NCBI RefSeq assembly: GCF_900188175.1
Contig: NZ_FZOQ01000015.1
Coordinates: forward strand, 1 to 64,000
From: Pontibacter ummariensis
Lineage (GTDB): Bacteria > Bacteroidota > Bacteroidia > Cytophagales > Hymenobacteraceae
DNA: 64,000 bases
Direction: 5' to 3'
The notes under the pieces are model-generated. The model had not been told where the DNA came from, ran no database searches, and was given only the letters and a program-made list of their open reading frames with translations. Positions within the stretch are counted from its first letter, which is position 1; each line of letters opens with the position of its first letter. Positions 35,414-44,232 of the stretch are shown piece by piece. Made by a program: the position numbers and the translations under genes.

Positions 35414-38400
35414 TCACCAGGGCTTCCTGGGCTTCTCAGCGCCCACGCCGGCCGCTACCTCTACCACGTTGTCATCCCGTGTCCACTCGATCAATTTATG
35501 ATAGGGGTCTATGCCAGCACGGGCTGGTAACACAGGCACGGTAACGGTGACGGCCTGGCTTCCGCTCCGAATACGGTGTTTCTGCAGGTACAGCGCTTTT
35601 CCCCGCTCCTCCCCCTCGCCGGCAGCGGCAAAAGCCCCGATCTCTACGAGGTCGTCCATGGGGGCCTGACGGGCACGGCCGATACTGTCTGCTTTCATTT
35701 TGTTTGCCTCTACCTGTAGCGTTACCCGGTACCCGCCCGTGCGAAGGGGCACCGCCTGCACCTGTTTTGTGCGCATGTCCCACAGGGTGATCTCCTCGAA
35801 AAGGTCGGTGAGCAGGTACTGCAGGGAGTCCGGGGTGACCGCCTGCAGTTCCTGCAAAAGGTCGCGGCTTGTAGGATAGGGAGCCCCGCCATAGCGGTGC
35901 TTCTCCAGAAAATGGCGCAGGGCCCTGTTCACCGCTTCCTCCCCGAGATAGTCGCGCAGGGCGTACATCACCACAGCCCCCTTGTCGTAGTGGATGTAGT
36001 CCTGGTCCTCTGATAACAGCAGGGGCACTTCCAGATGCCCCCGGTTCTGGCGGCCTACCAGGTAGCGGTGCCGGAACTGCCCGAGGAACTGCCGGACCTT
36101 TGCAGGGCCATAGGCCTTTTCCATCACCATCAGGGCACTGTAGTGTGCCAGGGTCTCGTGCAGCACCCGCCGGCCCTGCACATCGGCCGCCACGAACTGC
36201 CCTCCCCACCATTGGTGCGCCACCTCGTGCGCCGTCACCACAAAGGGATAATCGATCCCATCCTCTACCCGGGCCAGGAAGCCCAGCCCCTCGGAATAGG
36301 CCACAGTACCCGGAAAGGCACGGGCATAGCTCCCCTGGTGGCGCGGGAACTCCACGATCCTGAGCTGCGGATAAAGGTAGGGGCCGAAATGCTTTGTGTA
36401 GTAATCGAGGGAGGCCTTGACGCCGCGCACCATGCTGTTTAGGTTAAAGGCATGCTCCGGATGGTGGAGCACCTGCACTTGCACGCCTTGCCACTGGTCT
36501 TCCAGCACCTGGTACCGGGCCGAAAGGAACACAGCGATGTTCTTGACCGGCCCATCCGTTGCGTAGTGGAAGTAGCGCCGGCCGTTCTCCTGCCATGTCC
36601 GCTTCAGGGAGCCGGGCGCTACCGCTACCTGGTCTGGGGACGTGCCGATTATGGTCTCGTAGTTAACCCATTCCCCATAACCGGGCCTGCGCGCCCGTGC
36701 TTTTGCATCGTACACCGAAGCCGTCTTGGCGCGGGCGGCGAGGCCCTGCTCCCGGCGCAGGGCCTCGCTTTTGAGCTCTCTGTCCGGCTGATAGCCCACT
36801 ACCGGCAGCCGCCTTTGGTCTAAGAGGGTGCCGTTGCCTACCAGGGCCTCGGATACCCCGCTATTCGAAAAGCCCTGCTCATCATAGAGCAGGTCGAAGA
36901 AAAGAAACACTGAATCGCCGGGGGCAAGCGCCTTTTTAAGCTGGAAAATATAGTAGCCGTGCTCCTTGTCGGCGAGTACTTGCCCGGCCTCCTGCCCCAG
37001 GCCCGCCTCCTGCACGTGGATGTCAGGGTCTATCATCAGGTGGATGGAGTCGATGGCCGCAGGCGTGCTGTTGCGGAGCAGGTAGGTGCCGCGCACCGAA
37101 ATGGCCGGCCTTTCGGGGTAAATCTCTACTTGGTAACTGGAGCCGGCAATGTGCGGCTGGGGCAGGTCCTCATACCGTTTGTAAAGCCGCTCGTACGCGG
37201 CGAGCCGGGCGACCCGCGCATCAAAGGGCTGGTACTCGTGCAATACGTTGGTGTTGTAGAAAACGAAGCCGCCGGTGGCGAGCAGGAGCAACATGGCGAC
37301 ACCCGTGAGCATGGCGGTACGCCGCGTAAAGCCCGCCCCTGCCTCCCGGAGCCTGTGCAGCAGGCCCGCTTCCCGGCCACGCCGCCAGAAGAGGTTGGCC
37401 ACCACCAGCAGGAGCAGCGCCCAGGCGCCCCAGTATAGCTTGAACCACAGGTAAGGGGCCAGAAAGGGGGTAAAGCCACTCATGTCGGAATAGGTCCAGG
37501 CGGGGGCGGAGGGATAAAGCAGCATGTGGTGCTCGATTTCCAGCAGGCGCCTGCCAAAGCTGAAAAAGACATAGTACAGCACGAACACCAGGTGCCCCAC
37601 GTATTTCTGGTTCACCAGCACGTGCACGAGCATGGCCAGGGCCGCCCACAGGAGGTAGTCGGCCAGCTGTATGCCGAAGAGGATCTGCACGTACAGGCCC
37701 GGCTCGAAGTTGTAATAGCCCTTCAGCGCCTGCAGCAGCATGCCGCCTCCCATCAATACGCCCTGCAGCGCGACAAGGGCCAGCACGAGGGCCAGGAACT
37801 TCCCGAAAAACGAGACCCAGTTCGGCAGGGGCAGCGCATCCGTTATCTCGCTCATGCCTGCCTCCCGCTCCATCCAGACCAGCTCCCCGGCAAAGACCAC
37901 GAGCAGGAAATAAACCAGCGGGGGCAGCTGGCCCAGCACCTCTTTAGCCACCACGTATGTGACAGGCCAGGTGGGGGTATCAAATACCACCCAGGCATCC
38001 CAGCCGTTGAGGAAGAGAAAGAGGAGGCTTGCCGTAGCGAGGAACAGCAGGTAGCGGTTCGCGAAAATCTCCCGGAACGAGCGTCCGGCAACGGCGAATA
38101 CCTGGCGCAGCCTCGCCTCTCCCGTAAAGGCCTGTGCCACCTGGGGCACTGCCAGCGGGGCTACCCGTTCTGGGGCCAGCTCCGGCTGCGGTTCCGGCTT
38201 GTGCCTGCCCCGGCTTTGCGCGGCTTCATGCCCAAAACGGAAACGGCGGTAGAGCAAGACCAGCACGCCCAAAGCCCCGGTTATCCAGAGCAGGCGGTTC
38301 CACAGGAGCACCTCCCCCAGCGGCACAAGCTGTGTGTTGCGTTCTACCGGCGTCCAGTAGGCAATCGTTTCGCGCACCGCCAGGAAGCCAAAGGGCTCCA

Positions 38401-39040
38401 GGAGCGCCGCCACCTCCCGGAGGGCCGTCTGCTCTACAAGCGTCTCCGCCGTGATCAGGCTCCCCATAAAAAGAACCAGGCCGCCAATGTAGCTCGCCAG
38501 CGCACGACGGCTCAGCACGGCTGTGGCAGACAAAATCGCGGCCGTCACGAACATGTTGGGCAGCAGGATGACAACGTAAGGCTGCAGGAAGGCACCTAGC
38601 CGAAATGGGCCGAGCAGCTCCGGCTCCAGCTCCTGTAGCTGCAGGCCCAGCAAGAGCCCGACCGGCATGAGCAGCAACAGCAGGGCATTTACCACAAAGG
38701 CGCCGAGTAGGCGGCCGCCCAGGTAGTCGGCCTTGCGGATGGGGGCGGTGAAAAAGAGCGGGTGCATCCGGGACTGAAAATCCCGGAGGGTGGCGTCGTT
38801 GAAAAAAGCTGCCGTGGCGGCCATCCCGATCATGCTGAAAAAGACCATGGCAAAGACAATCATGAAAGGGGCGTTCACCTGTATACTACCGCCGGTATTG
38901 CCGCTCCCCTTCGCCTCCTGCACCAGGATGCCATCCACCATCAGCAGGGCCACGGCCAGGAAAAGAAGGAAGTAGAGCCAGGTAGAGGCGTGGCGCAGCC
39001 GGTAGGCTATCTCAAAGCGAAAGATCTCCCAGAATCTCAT
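35414..39040 (-). CDS. ABC transporter permease fused to M1-family peptidase
   Basis: A 1208-residue protein. Residues 1-300 and 325-600 are two ABC-2-type permease halves, each with about six membrane segments. After a last helix (about 595-615), residues 630-1208 form an extracytoplasmic M1-type metallopeptidase domain with HEVAH (about 938-942) and the third zinc ligand Glu in LHETLAHY. The spacing HEXXH-X19-E is one longer than the classical X18, and the GxMEN exopeptidase motif is not evident (FPRHQGSYARAFPG lies where it is expected). The partner ATPase gene precedes it with an ATGA overlap (39037-39040), so they form one transporter. The substrate may be peptides or peptide-derived products. 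Confidence 0.92.
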   Translation of the reverse strand: MRFWEIFRFEIAYRLRHASTWLYFLLFLAVALLMVDGILVQEAKGSGNTGGSIQVNAPFMIVFAMVFFSMIGMAATAAFFNDATLRDFQSRMHPLFFTAPIRKADYLGGRLLGAFVVNALLLLLMPVGLLLGLQLQELEPELLGPFRLGAFLQPYVVILLPNMFVTAAILSATAVLSRRALASYIGGLVLFMGSLITAETLVEQTALREVAALLEPFGFLAVRETIAYWTPVERNTQLVPLGEVLLWNRLLWITGALGVLVLLYRRFRFGHEAAQSRGRHKPEPQPELAPERVAPLAVPQVAQAFTGEARLRQVFAVAGRSFREIFANRYLLFLATASLLFLFLNGWDAWVVFDTPTWPVTYVVAKEVLGQLPPLVYFLLVVFAGELVWMEREAGMSEITDALPLPNWVSFFGKFLALVLALVALQGVLMGGGMLLQALKGYYNFEPGLYVQILFGIQLADYLLWAALAMLVHVLVNQKYVGHLVFVLYYVFFSFGRRLLEIEHHMLLYPSAPAWTYSDMSGFTPFLAPYLWFKLYWGAWALLLLVVANLFWRRGREAGLLHRLREAGAGFTRRTAMLTGVAMLLLLATGGFVFYNTNVLHEYQPFDARVARLAAYERLYKRYEDLPQPHIAGSSYQVEIYPERPAISVRGTYLLRNSTPAAIDSIHLMIDPDIHVQEAGLGQEAGQVLADKEHGYYIFQLKKALAPGDSVFLFFDLLYDEQGFSNSGVSEALVGNGTLLDQRRLPVVGYQPDRELKSEALRREQGLAARAKTASVYDAKARARRPGYGEWVNYETIIGTSPDQVAVAPGSLKRTWQENGRRYFHYATDGPVKNIAVFLSARYQVLEDQWQGVQVQVLHHPEHAFNLNSMVRGVKASLDYYTKHFGPYLYPQLRIVEFPRHQGSYARAFPGTVAYSEGLGFLARVEDGIDYPFVVTAHEVAHQWWGGQFVAADVQGRRVLHETLAHYSALMVMEKAYGPAKVRQFLGQFRHRYLVGRQNRGHLEVPLLLSEDQDYIHYDKGAVVMYALRDYLGEEAVNRALRHFLEKHRYGGAPYPTSRDLLQELQAVTPDSLQYLLTDLFEEITLWDMRTKQVQAVPLRTGGYRVTLQVEANKMKADSIGRARQAPMDDLVEIGAFAAAGEGEERGKALYLQKHRIRSGSQAVTVTVPVLPARAGIDPYHKLIEWTRDDNVVEVAAGVGAEKPRKPW

Positions 39041-39939
39041 GAGGCGACCTCCTTCTCCTGTTGCTGCCCCAGATGCCCCGACATCGTGCTGAAGTACACA
39101 TCCTCCAGGTGCGGCTCTGCCGGCTCAAAGCCGTTTCCGGGCACCTCGGTACTGTAAATGCGCACTACTGTGCGTCCGCTGAGTAATTTGGTGGAGATCA
39201 CGGCATGTTCCCGCTCCAGCCGGGGCAGCAGGTGCTTGTCCACCACCCGCCGCCATATCCGCCCTTGCAGCTCCGCAACCGCTTTTAGGGGCTCGGCCTC
39301 CTGCAGGATCCGGCCCTTGTCGATGATGGCCATGCGCGTGCAGAGCTCGCTCACGTCCTCCACAATGTGGGTGGAGAGGATCACCACGCTGTGCTCCCCC
39401 AGCTCGCTCAGCAGGTTCAGAAAGCGCACCCGCTCGGCCGGGTCCAAGCCGGCGGTCGGCTCGTCCACAATCATCAGCTGTGGACTACCCAGGAGGGCCA
39501 CGGCCACGCCGAAGCGCTGCCGCATGCCGCCCGAGAAGCCGCCGAGCTTTTGCCGGCGCACCTCCCAGAGGTTGGTTTGCCGGAGTAGGCCCTCCACCAC
39601 CTCGCGACGCGCCTGTCGCCCCGTGATCCCCTTGAGCACCGCGAAGTGATCCAGCAGGTCCTCTGCCCTTACTTTGGGGTACACGCCGAACTCCTGCGGC
39701 AGGTAGCCGAGCATTTTGCGCACCTCGTCCTTCTGCTGCAGCACATCGAGCTCCCCGAGGTGGATGCTCCCCTCGTCCGGCTCCTGCAGGGTGGCCAGCA
39801 TGCGCATGAGGGTAGACTTGCCCGCCCCGTTCGGCCCCAGCAGCCCGTACATGCCGGCCGGGATAGTCAGGGAAGCTCCCTTTAGCGCCTGCACTCCGTT
39901 CGCATAGGTTTTGGAGATGTTTCTGATCGTTACTTTCAT
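39037..39939 (-). CDS. ABC transporter ATP-binding protein
   Basis: About 300 residues from the ATG of MKVTIRNISKTYANGVQALK; the frame opens further upstream to 40035 but those codons lie outside the family. It has Walker A GPNGAGKST, Q-loop LPQEFGVYP, signature FSGGMRQR, Walker B LMIVDEPTAGLDP and H-loop STHIVED. It powers the ABC permease/M1 peptidase encoded just downstream, with which it overlaps by four bases (ATGA). Confidence 0.93.
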   Translation of the reverse strand: MKVTIRNISKTYANGVQALKGASLTIPAGMYGLLGPNGAGKSTLMRMLATLQEPDEGSIHLGELDVLQQKDEVRKMLGYLPQEFGVYPKVRAEDLLDHFAVLKGITGRQARREVVEGLLRQTNLWEVRRQKLGGFSGGMRQRFGVAVALLGSPQLMIVDEPTAGLDPAERVRFLNLLSELGEHSVVILSTHIVEDVSELCTRMAIIDKGRILQEAEPLKAVAELQGRIWRRVVDKHLLPRLEREHAVISTKLLSGRTVVRIYSTEVPGNGFEPAEPHLEDVYFSTMSGHLGQQQEKEVAS

Positions 39940-39944
39940 AGTTT

Positions 39945-40470
39945 TGTTTTGTACAGTATGGCAGTTGCGGCTCAGGAAGGCTTGCCTCCCCCAGCCTCTC
40001 AGGACAAGGGTAGCCAAAAAGCCGTACGCCCTCAACTAAATGTGATGAATGCCCTAAAAGATGTGATGGAAATAAGTAGCAGATACAGATATGGACGTGG
40101 CTGGAGCACTGCATCCTCGGTTCCGTTACTGGGTTTTGCCTTGCCAGATCCTGTCACACAGGTGGTCCCGTGATAGCGACAGGCAGGAACAGCCCTATCG
40201 GCCCGCACAGCTGTGCTTTCGGCAGCTTTTAGGTTGGAGCAGTACGGTGCAGGAAAGATTGAATGTGATGAACTGCGGGTGAAAGCGATGCCCAAATGCA
40301 GGATGTGATGGAAGCATGAGCTTGGAAGACTTGCCAGATGCAGGAGGACCAGCAGAAAAAGAACCTACCCCTACTCCTCCGAGGAGGGGAGTATAGGATA
40401 AGATACCCAGCAAAAGGCTCCTTTTAGGAGTCCTGATTTCTTTTTTCTCGTATAGTTTGTAACTCCTTTT
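39945..40470. other. Gene-free region with direct and palindromic repeats
   Basis: It contains two related stretches with ATGTGATGAA ... GATGTGATGGAA (40038-40075 and 40259-40316) and, at 40363-40396, a palindromic CTACCCCTACTCCTCCGAGG element of the family also seen at 21126 and 49655. No gene recognised. Confidence 0.45.
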
Positions 40471-40475
40471 ATCTC

Positions 40476-40846
40476 ATGCCTAAAAACCGGATCATTCCTT
40501 ACAGAGAAGATTTGAAGGCGAAGCCAGAGAACTCAGGAAGAACAGCACACTATCTGAAATACTACTGTGGGAGGAGATAAAGGCACGGAAACTGCTGGGA
40601 TACCAGTTCCACCGTCAGGTTCCCATGCTTGATTTTATCGTTGACTTTTACTGCCATGAGTTGGGCCTGGCGATTGAAGTAGATGGATGCAGCCATAACG
40701 ATAATTATGACTATGATGATCAGCGGCAGCATGAGTTGCAGCAGTATGGCATTAGTTTTATCAGATTCGACGATCTGGAAGTAAAGAAGGATATGCCTTC
40801 CGTGCTACGGACGCTAGAGGGTTGGATACTCGATAAGAAGGGATAA
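40476..40846 (+). pseudogene. Frameshifted DUF559-type endonuclease-like gene
   Basis: From ATG 40476 the frame reads MPKNRIIPYREDLKAK, then leaves the family and stops near 40580. The true continuation, RELRKNSTLSEILLWEEIKA then RKLLGYQFHRQVPMLDFIVDFY, is in the -1 frame and runs to 40846, ending WILDKKG. One missing base near 40519-40522 explains it. DUF559 is a very-short-patch-repair/restriction-like fold; the segments LDFIVDFYC and AIEVDGCSH (catalytic D and E-x-D) are present. An internal ATG at 40625 could still give a 73-residue stub lacking the first motif. Sequencing error is possible. Confidence 0.75.
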
Positions 40847-40849
40847 AAT

Positions 40850-41100
40850 TCAACAATAACCGATTTACAATGCCTCTTGCAGGCTTTGCTCACGAACGAT
40901 TACACCCCTATGGTCCCCTCAAGGGGACAGTTTCCCTGCTATTGCACCACTAATCTTTCTTCGCAACTACTACAGTAGCTACAGCACCAGTTAATCTAGA
41001 ACAGTAACAGCAGGACTATCCCCTTGAGGACAAGTGAGAACGCGAGTTCGAAACTAGCGAGCGTAGCTCTGAGGGGCAGAAACTCCTGAACTCTCTAACT
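40850..41100. repeat. Short palindromic repeats
   Basis: GTCCCCTCAAGGGGAC at 40913-40928 is a palindrome with 7-bp arms, and ATCCCCTTGAGGACA near 41018 is related, as is CCCTTGAGGGGA at 10781. No gene lies between the DUF559 remnant and the helicase gene end. Confidence 0.45.
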
Positions 41101-41101
41101 C

Positions 41102-43555
41102 CTAAACTCCCCTACTCCAATCAACCTCCGGAAACACCACCTCCAGCTGCCGTTTGATCACCCTATAGTTGCCTTTCCAGAAACTCGCCAGATCCGACAC
41201 CGTTGTGATTGGCTTGAGCTCCGGGGTGAGCAGGGCCAGCTCCACCGTCATCTCGCCATCATCTACTTTCGGGCTTTCCTCCCAGTCCAGCACGTCCTGC
41301 AGGCGGATCTCCAGCTTCGGCTGTGTGCCATCCGGTTTATACTCCAGCTCGATGGAAGATCCATCCGGCAGCGTCAGAAAAGCCGGCGCCAGTACCTCCA
41401 GCCTTGCGCGCTGCTCCTCATTCAGGTACTTCTTCTCAAGTATAGGCAGGAGCTCCAGCTCCATCAGCTCATCCGGGTGCTCGATGTCGTAGAGGTAGGG
41501 CTTCAGCCAGTCCCAGTTGGTCATGAGCAGGGTGCTGGTGCTGACGTCGGGCCAGAACTCGGAGGGGCGCCATTTACGGAGGCTCATCACGCGGTTCTGC
41601 CATTGCTTCACTTCCTCGTTGAAGTCCAGCAGGTGCTCGCCTTCTACTTTGATGGCTTCGGACATGGCAGGTACGCGGTGCTTCTCGTCTGGTGGCGGCA
41701 GCGGCTTGCTTTGCAGCACAATGCTGCCGATACGGGTGTCCAGTGAGGCGGTGAGTTCGCCGTCGTTCACGTCCCAGTGGTAGACTTCCTGCTGCTTCAG
41801 CAGTGGGGCCAGGTCGCGGGGGTTGAGCTGCGAGGCCAGGAAAATGCGGCCCGGGTTGTCGCCGGTACCCGCATGCAGGTGCGCGATGGCCAGCCAGGGC
41901 TCGTGCGCCAGGTCGTCTCTATGACCGGCGGAGGCATACTGCCCGCTGGCCAGCTGGAACTGCGCGTTGTTGCCGGGGCGGGAGTAAGCGATGCGCTCGG
42001 GGTAGCAGTGGGCCAGCAGCACACCGGTTTCATACTCGTCGAAGGTGCCGTTCTCAGGCTCCACCGCAAACAGCTGGCGGTACGAGCGGGCTATCTTCTC
42101 GATCTTGGCAAAGCGCTTGCCCTGCCCCTGCTCTTTTCTATACCTGCGCAGGGCTTCCACTCTTAAATTTAGGTCGATGCCGGCATTGCGGTCCAGCGGG
42201 TCGCGCTCTTCCAGCACGGCGGCAATATCGGAGGCCAGCGGCACCTGGTCTGTTTCCTCGGCTTTGAGCAGCATGTGCGCGATGCGCGGGTGGCAAGGCA
42301 GCGCGTGCATGCGCTTGCCATGCTCGGTGATGCGGCCATGCTCCAGCGCTTGCAACTGGTGCAGCATGTCAGTGGCGTAAGCCAGGGCCGCACGCGGCGG
42401 CGGGTTGAGCCAGGTAAGGCCACGGATATCGGTCACGCCCCACTGCGCCATGTCGAGCACCAGGTTCGACAGGTCGGCCTCCATGATCTCGGGGGTGCGG
42501 TGCGGGGCCATGCGCTCCTGCGTGGTTTTGCTCCACATGCGGTAGGCGGTGCCGGGCCCCAGGCGTCCGGCGCGACCGGCACGCTGGTCGGCGGCGTCTT
42601 TGGAGATGCGTACCGTTTCGAGGCGCGACAAACCCGACTTCGGATCGAAGCGGGAGGTTTTGCCGAAGCCCGTATCCACCACCACCGAAATGCCTTCTAT
42701 GGTTAAGCTGGTCTCGGCGATGCTGGTGGCCAGCACCACTTTGCGCCTGCCCTGGCGGTCGGGCATGATGGCAGCATACTGTTTGCCGAAGGGCAGCATC
42801 CCGAACAGCGGGTGTATCTGCACGCCACGTAGCTGCTTGCGCAATATAATCTCTACTTTCCGGATGTCGTTTTCGCCGGGCAGGAACACGAGGATATCTC
42901 CTTCCTGCTCTTTGGCGGCTTGCTGCACTACTTTTGCCGTCATTTCGGGCAGCATGCGGTCGTCGGCGTCGCCGGTATAGATGGTGTTGATGGGATATTG
43001 TCGCCCCATGCTTTGCGCCACCGGGGCCTTGAGCAGGCTCGTGAGCTGGGGCATGTCCAGGGTGGCCGACATCACCATAATGCGCAGGTCCGGGCGAAGG
43101 GTGTGCTGCGCCTCCCGGCTCAGGGCCATGGCCACATCGGCATGGATGCTACGCTCATGAAACTCGTCGAAGATCACGATGCCGATGCCAGTTAACGAGC
43201 GGTCGCTGTGGATCATGCGGGTGAGGATGCCTTCGGTCACGACCTCGATGCGGGTAGCAGCGGAGGTGCGGTTCTCGAAACGGATGCGGTAACCGACAGT
43301 CTGGCCTACCTCCTCGCCAAGCAGTTGCGCCAGGCGCTCGGCAATGGTTTTGGCCGCCAGGCGCCGGGGCTCCAGCATCACGATCTTCTGGCCCTCGAGC
43401 CAGGCCTCGTCCAACAAAGCCAGCGGCAGCAAGGTGCTTTTACCGGCTCCGGGAGGGGCGTTTACGATCAGCGTATTCTGCGCCGCCAGGTGCTCCCAAA
43501 CGGCAGGTATAATTTCCCGAACGGGGAGGTCTATGATGAATGGGTTGAAGGGCAA
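41102..43555 (-). CDS. hrpB: ATP-dependent DEAH-type RNA helicase HrpB
   Basis: An 817-residue HrpB helicase. Motif I is APPGAGKST, motif II is DEFHERS (Asp-Glu-x-His box, about 130), motif III is SATLD, motif V is TSIAETSLTIEG and motif VI is QRAGRAGR. The helicase-associated and HrpB C-terminal domains follow, ending VVFPEVDWSRGV. It is an RNA-dependent NTPase of unsettled physiological role; in other bacteria it affects RNA processing or stress responses. GC-rich housekeeping-type codon use contrasts with the AT-rich genes immediately upstream. Confidence 0.95.
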   Translation of the reverse strand: MPFNPFIIDLPVREIIPAVWEHLAAQNTLIVNAPPGAGKSTLLPLALLDEAWLEGQKIVMLEPRRLAAKTIAERLAQLLGEEVGQTVGYRIRFENRTSAATRIEVVTEGILTRMIHSDRSLTGIGIVIFDEFHERSIHADVAMALSREAQHTLRPDLRIMVMSATLDMPQLTSLLKAPVAQSMGRQYPINTIYTGDADDRMLPEMTAKVVQQAAKEQEGDILVFLPGENDIRKVEIILRKQLRGVQIHPLFGMLPFGKQYAAIMPDRQGRRKVVLATSIAETSLTIEGISVVVDTGFGKTSRFDPKSGLSRLETVRISKDAADQRAGRAGRLGPGTAYRMWSKTTQERMAPHRTPEIMEADLSNLVLDMAQWGVTDIRGLTWLNPPPRAALAYATDMLHQLQALEHGRITEHGKRMHALPCHPRIAHMLLKAEETDQVPLASDIAAVLEERDPLDRNAGIDLNLRVEALRRYRKEQGQGKRFAKIEKIARSYRQLFAVEPENGTFDEYETGVLLAHCYPERIAYSRPGNNAQFQLASGQYASAGHRDDLAHEPWLAIAHLHAGTGDNPGRIFLASQLNPRDLAPLLKQQEVYHWDVNDGELTASLDTRIGSIVLQSKPLPPPDEKHRVPAMSEAIKVEGEHLLDFNEEVKQWQNRVMSLRKWRPSEFWPDVSTSTLLMTNWDWLKPYLYDIEHPDELMELELLPILEKKYLNEEQRARLEVLAPAFLTLPDGSSIELEYKPDGTQPKLEIRLQDVLDWEESPKVDDGEMTVELALLTPELKPITTVSDLASFWKGNYRVIKRQLEVVFPEVDWSRGV

Positions 43556-43600
43556 GGGGAATAATAAAATTTTGAAGTCAACTACTATAAGTAAAACACT

Positions 43601-44230
43601 TTAATCATTTGCGTAGGTGTTGGAACAATGCTTTGCTATCAAAGTTCTAAGACACTCTATAAAATCATTAAAACTGTTAGAGTAAGCTATTCCTACTTCT
43701 TCTCTAATGCTTTTAAATAATAAAGGTCCATGAACAGTTTTCTTGTACTGTGTATTCATCAATTTATCTAAAATACTAGCTCCATTTTTACCATCATAAT
43801 AATCTTGAATCGCATCATCATTTATAAATTTGGATGCTCTTATTCCTTCGATGTCACATACAATCCAGTTTTCAAACATTATATCTGGAGGACAGACAAA
43901 GATTGTATCTTGTAGAGAATCCTTGGATAATTTTGTACATTCCAACAAAGCTTCAATTATACTCGCTTTCAATTTATCTGAGAAGCTCCTAAATGTTTCT
44001 TTTCTTCTTTCTAAATCAGGGAGTAGAATAACTGCTCTTATGTTGCTAGTTAATGCAAGTTTTATTGTAGGAAGTACTCCTTTTGTATAGCCTTGTATTG
44101 AAAAGTCTAATCCATTTCCAGGCCCTTTCCTTATTTCAGGACAATCATAATATTGCTTTTTGAATTTACTCTGTAATGCACCAATTTCCGTTGGTCCATC
44201 AACTATGCACATTATTCTCTTTAAACTCAT
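43601..44230 (-). CDS. DUF4276-like Toprim-fold protein, partner of the AAA ATPase
   Basis: A 209-residue soluble protein. The opening IMCIVDGPTEIGAL puts a Glu where Toprim/DUF4276 proteins have VEGxTE, RAVILLPDLERR supplies the second acidic site, and MFENWIVCDIEG matches the FEaWLLAD-like motif of DUF4276/RloB-like families. Such proteins are thought to be metal-dependent nucleases or nucleotide enzymes acting with ATPases. The gene starts two bases after the stop of the ATPase gene, so the two are expected to act together. Its AT-rich composition and unrelated codon use point to horizontal acquisition. The defence role is inference. Confidence 0.65.
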   Translation of the reverse strand: MSLKRIMCIVDGPTEIGALQSKFKKQYYDCPEIRKGPGNGLDFSIQGYTKGVLPTIKLALTSNIRAVILLPDLERRKETFRSFSDKLKASIIEALLECTKLSKDSLQDTIFVCPPDIMFENWIVCDIEGIRASKFINDDAIQDYYDGKNGASILDKLMNTQYKKTVHGPLLFKSIREEVGIAYSNSFNDFIECLRTLIAKHCSNTYAND

Positions 44231-44232
44231 TT

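Noticed and set aside
37526..38599. Plus-strand frame of 357 codons opposite the ABC-M1 gene
   Set aside because: Gln/His/Arg-rich shadow frame; the minus strand encodes clear membrane segments and a peptidase partner.
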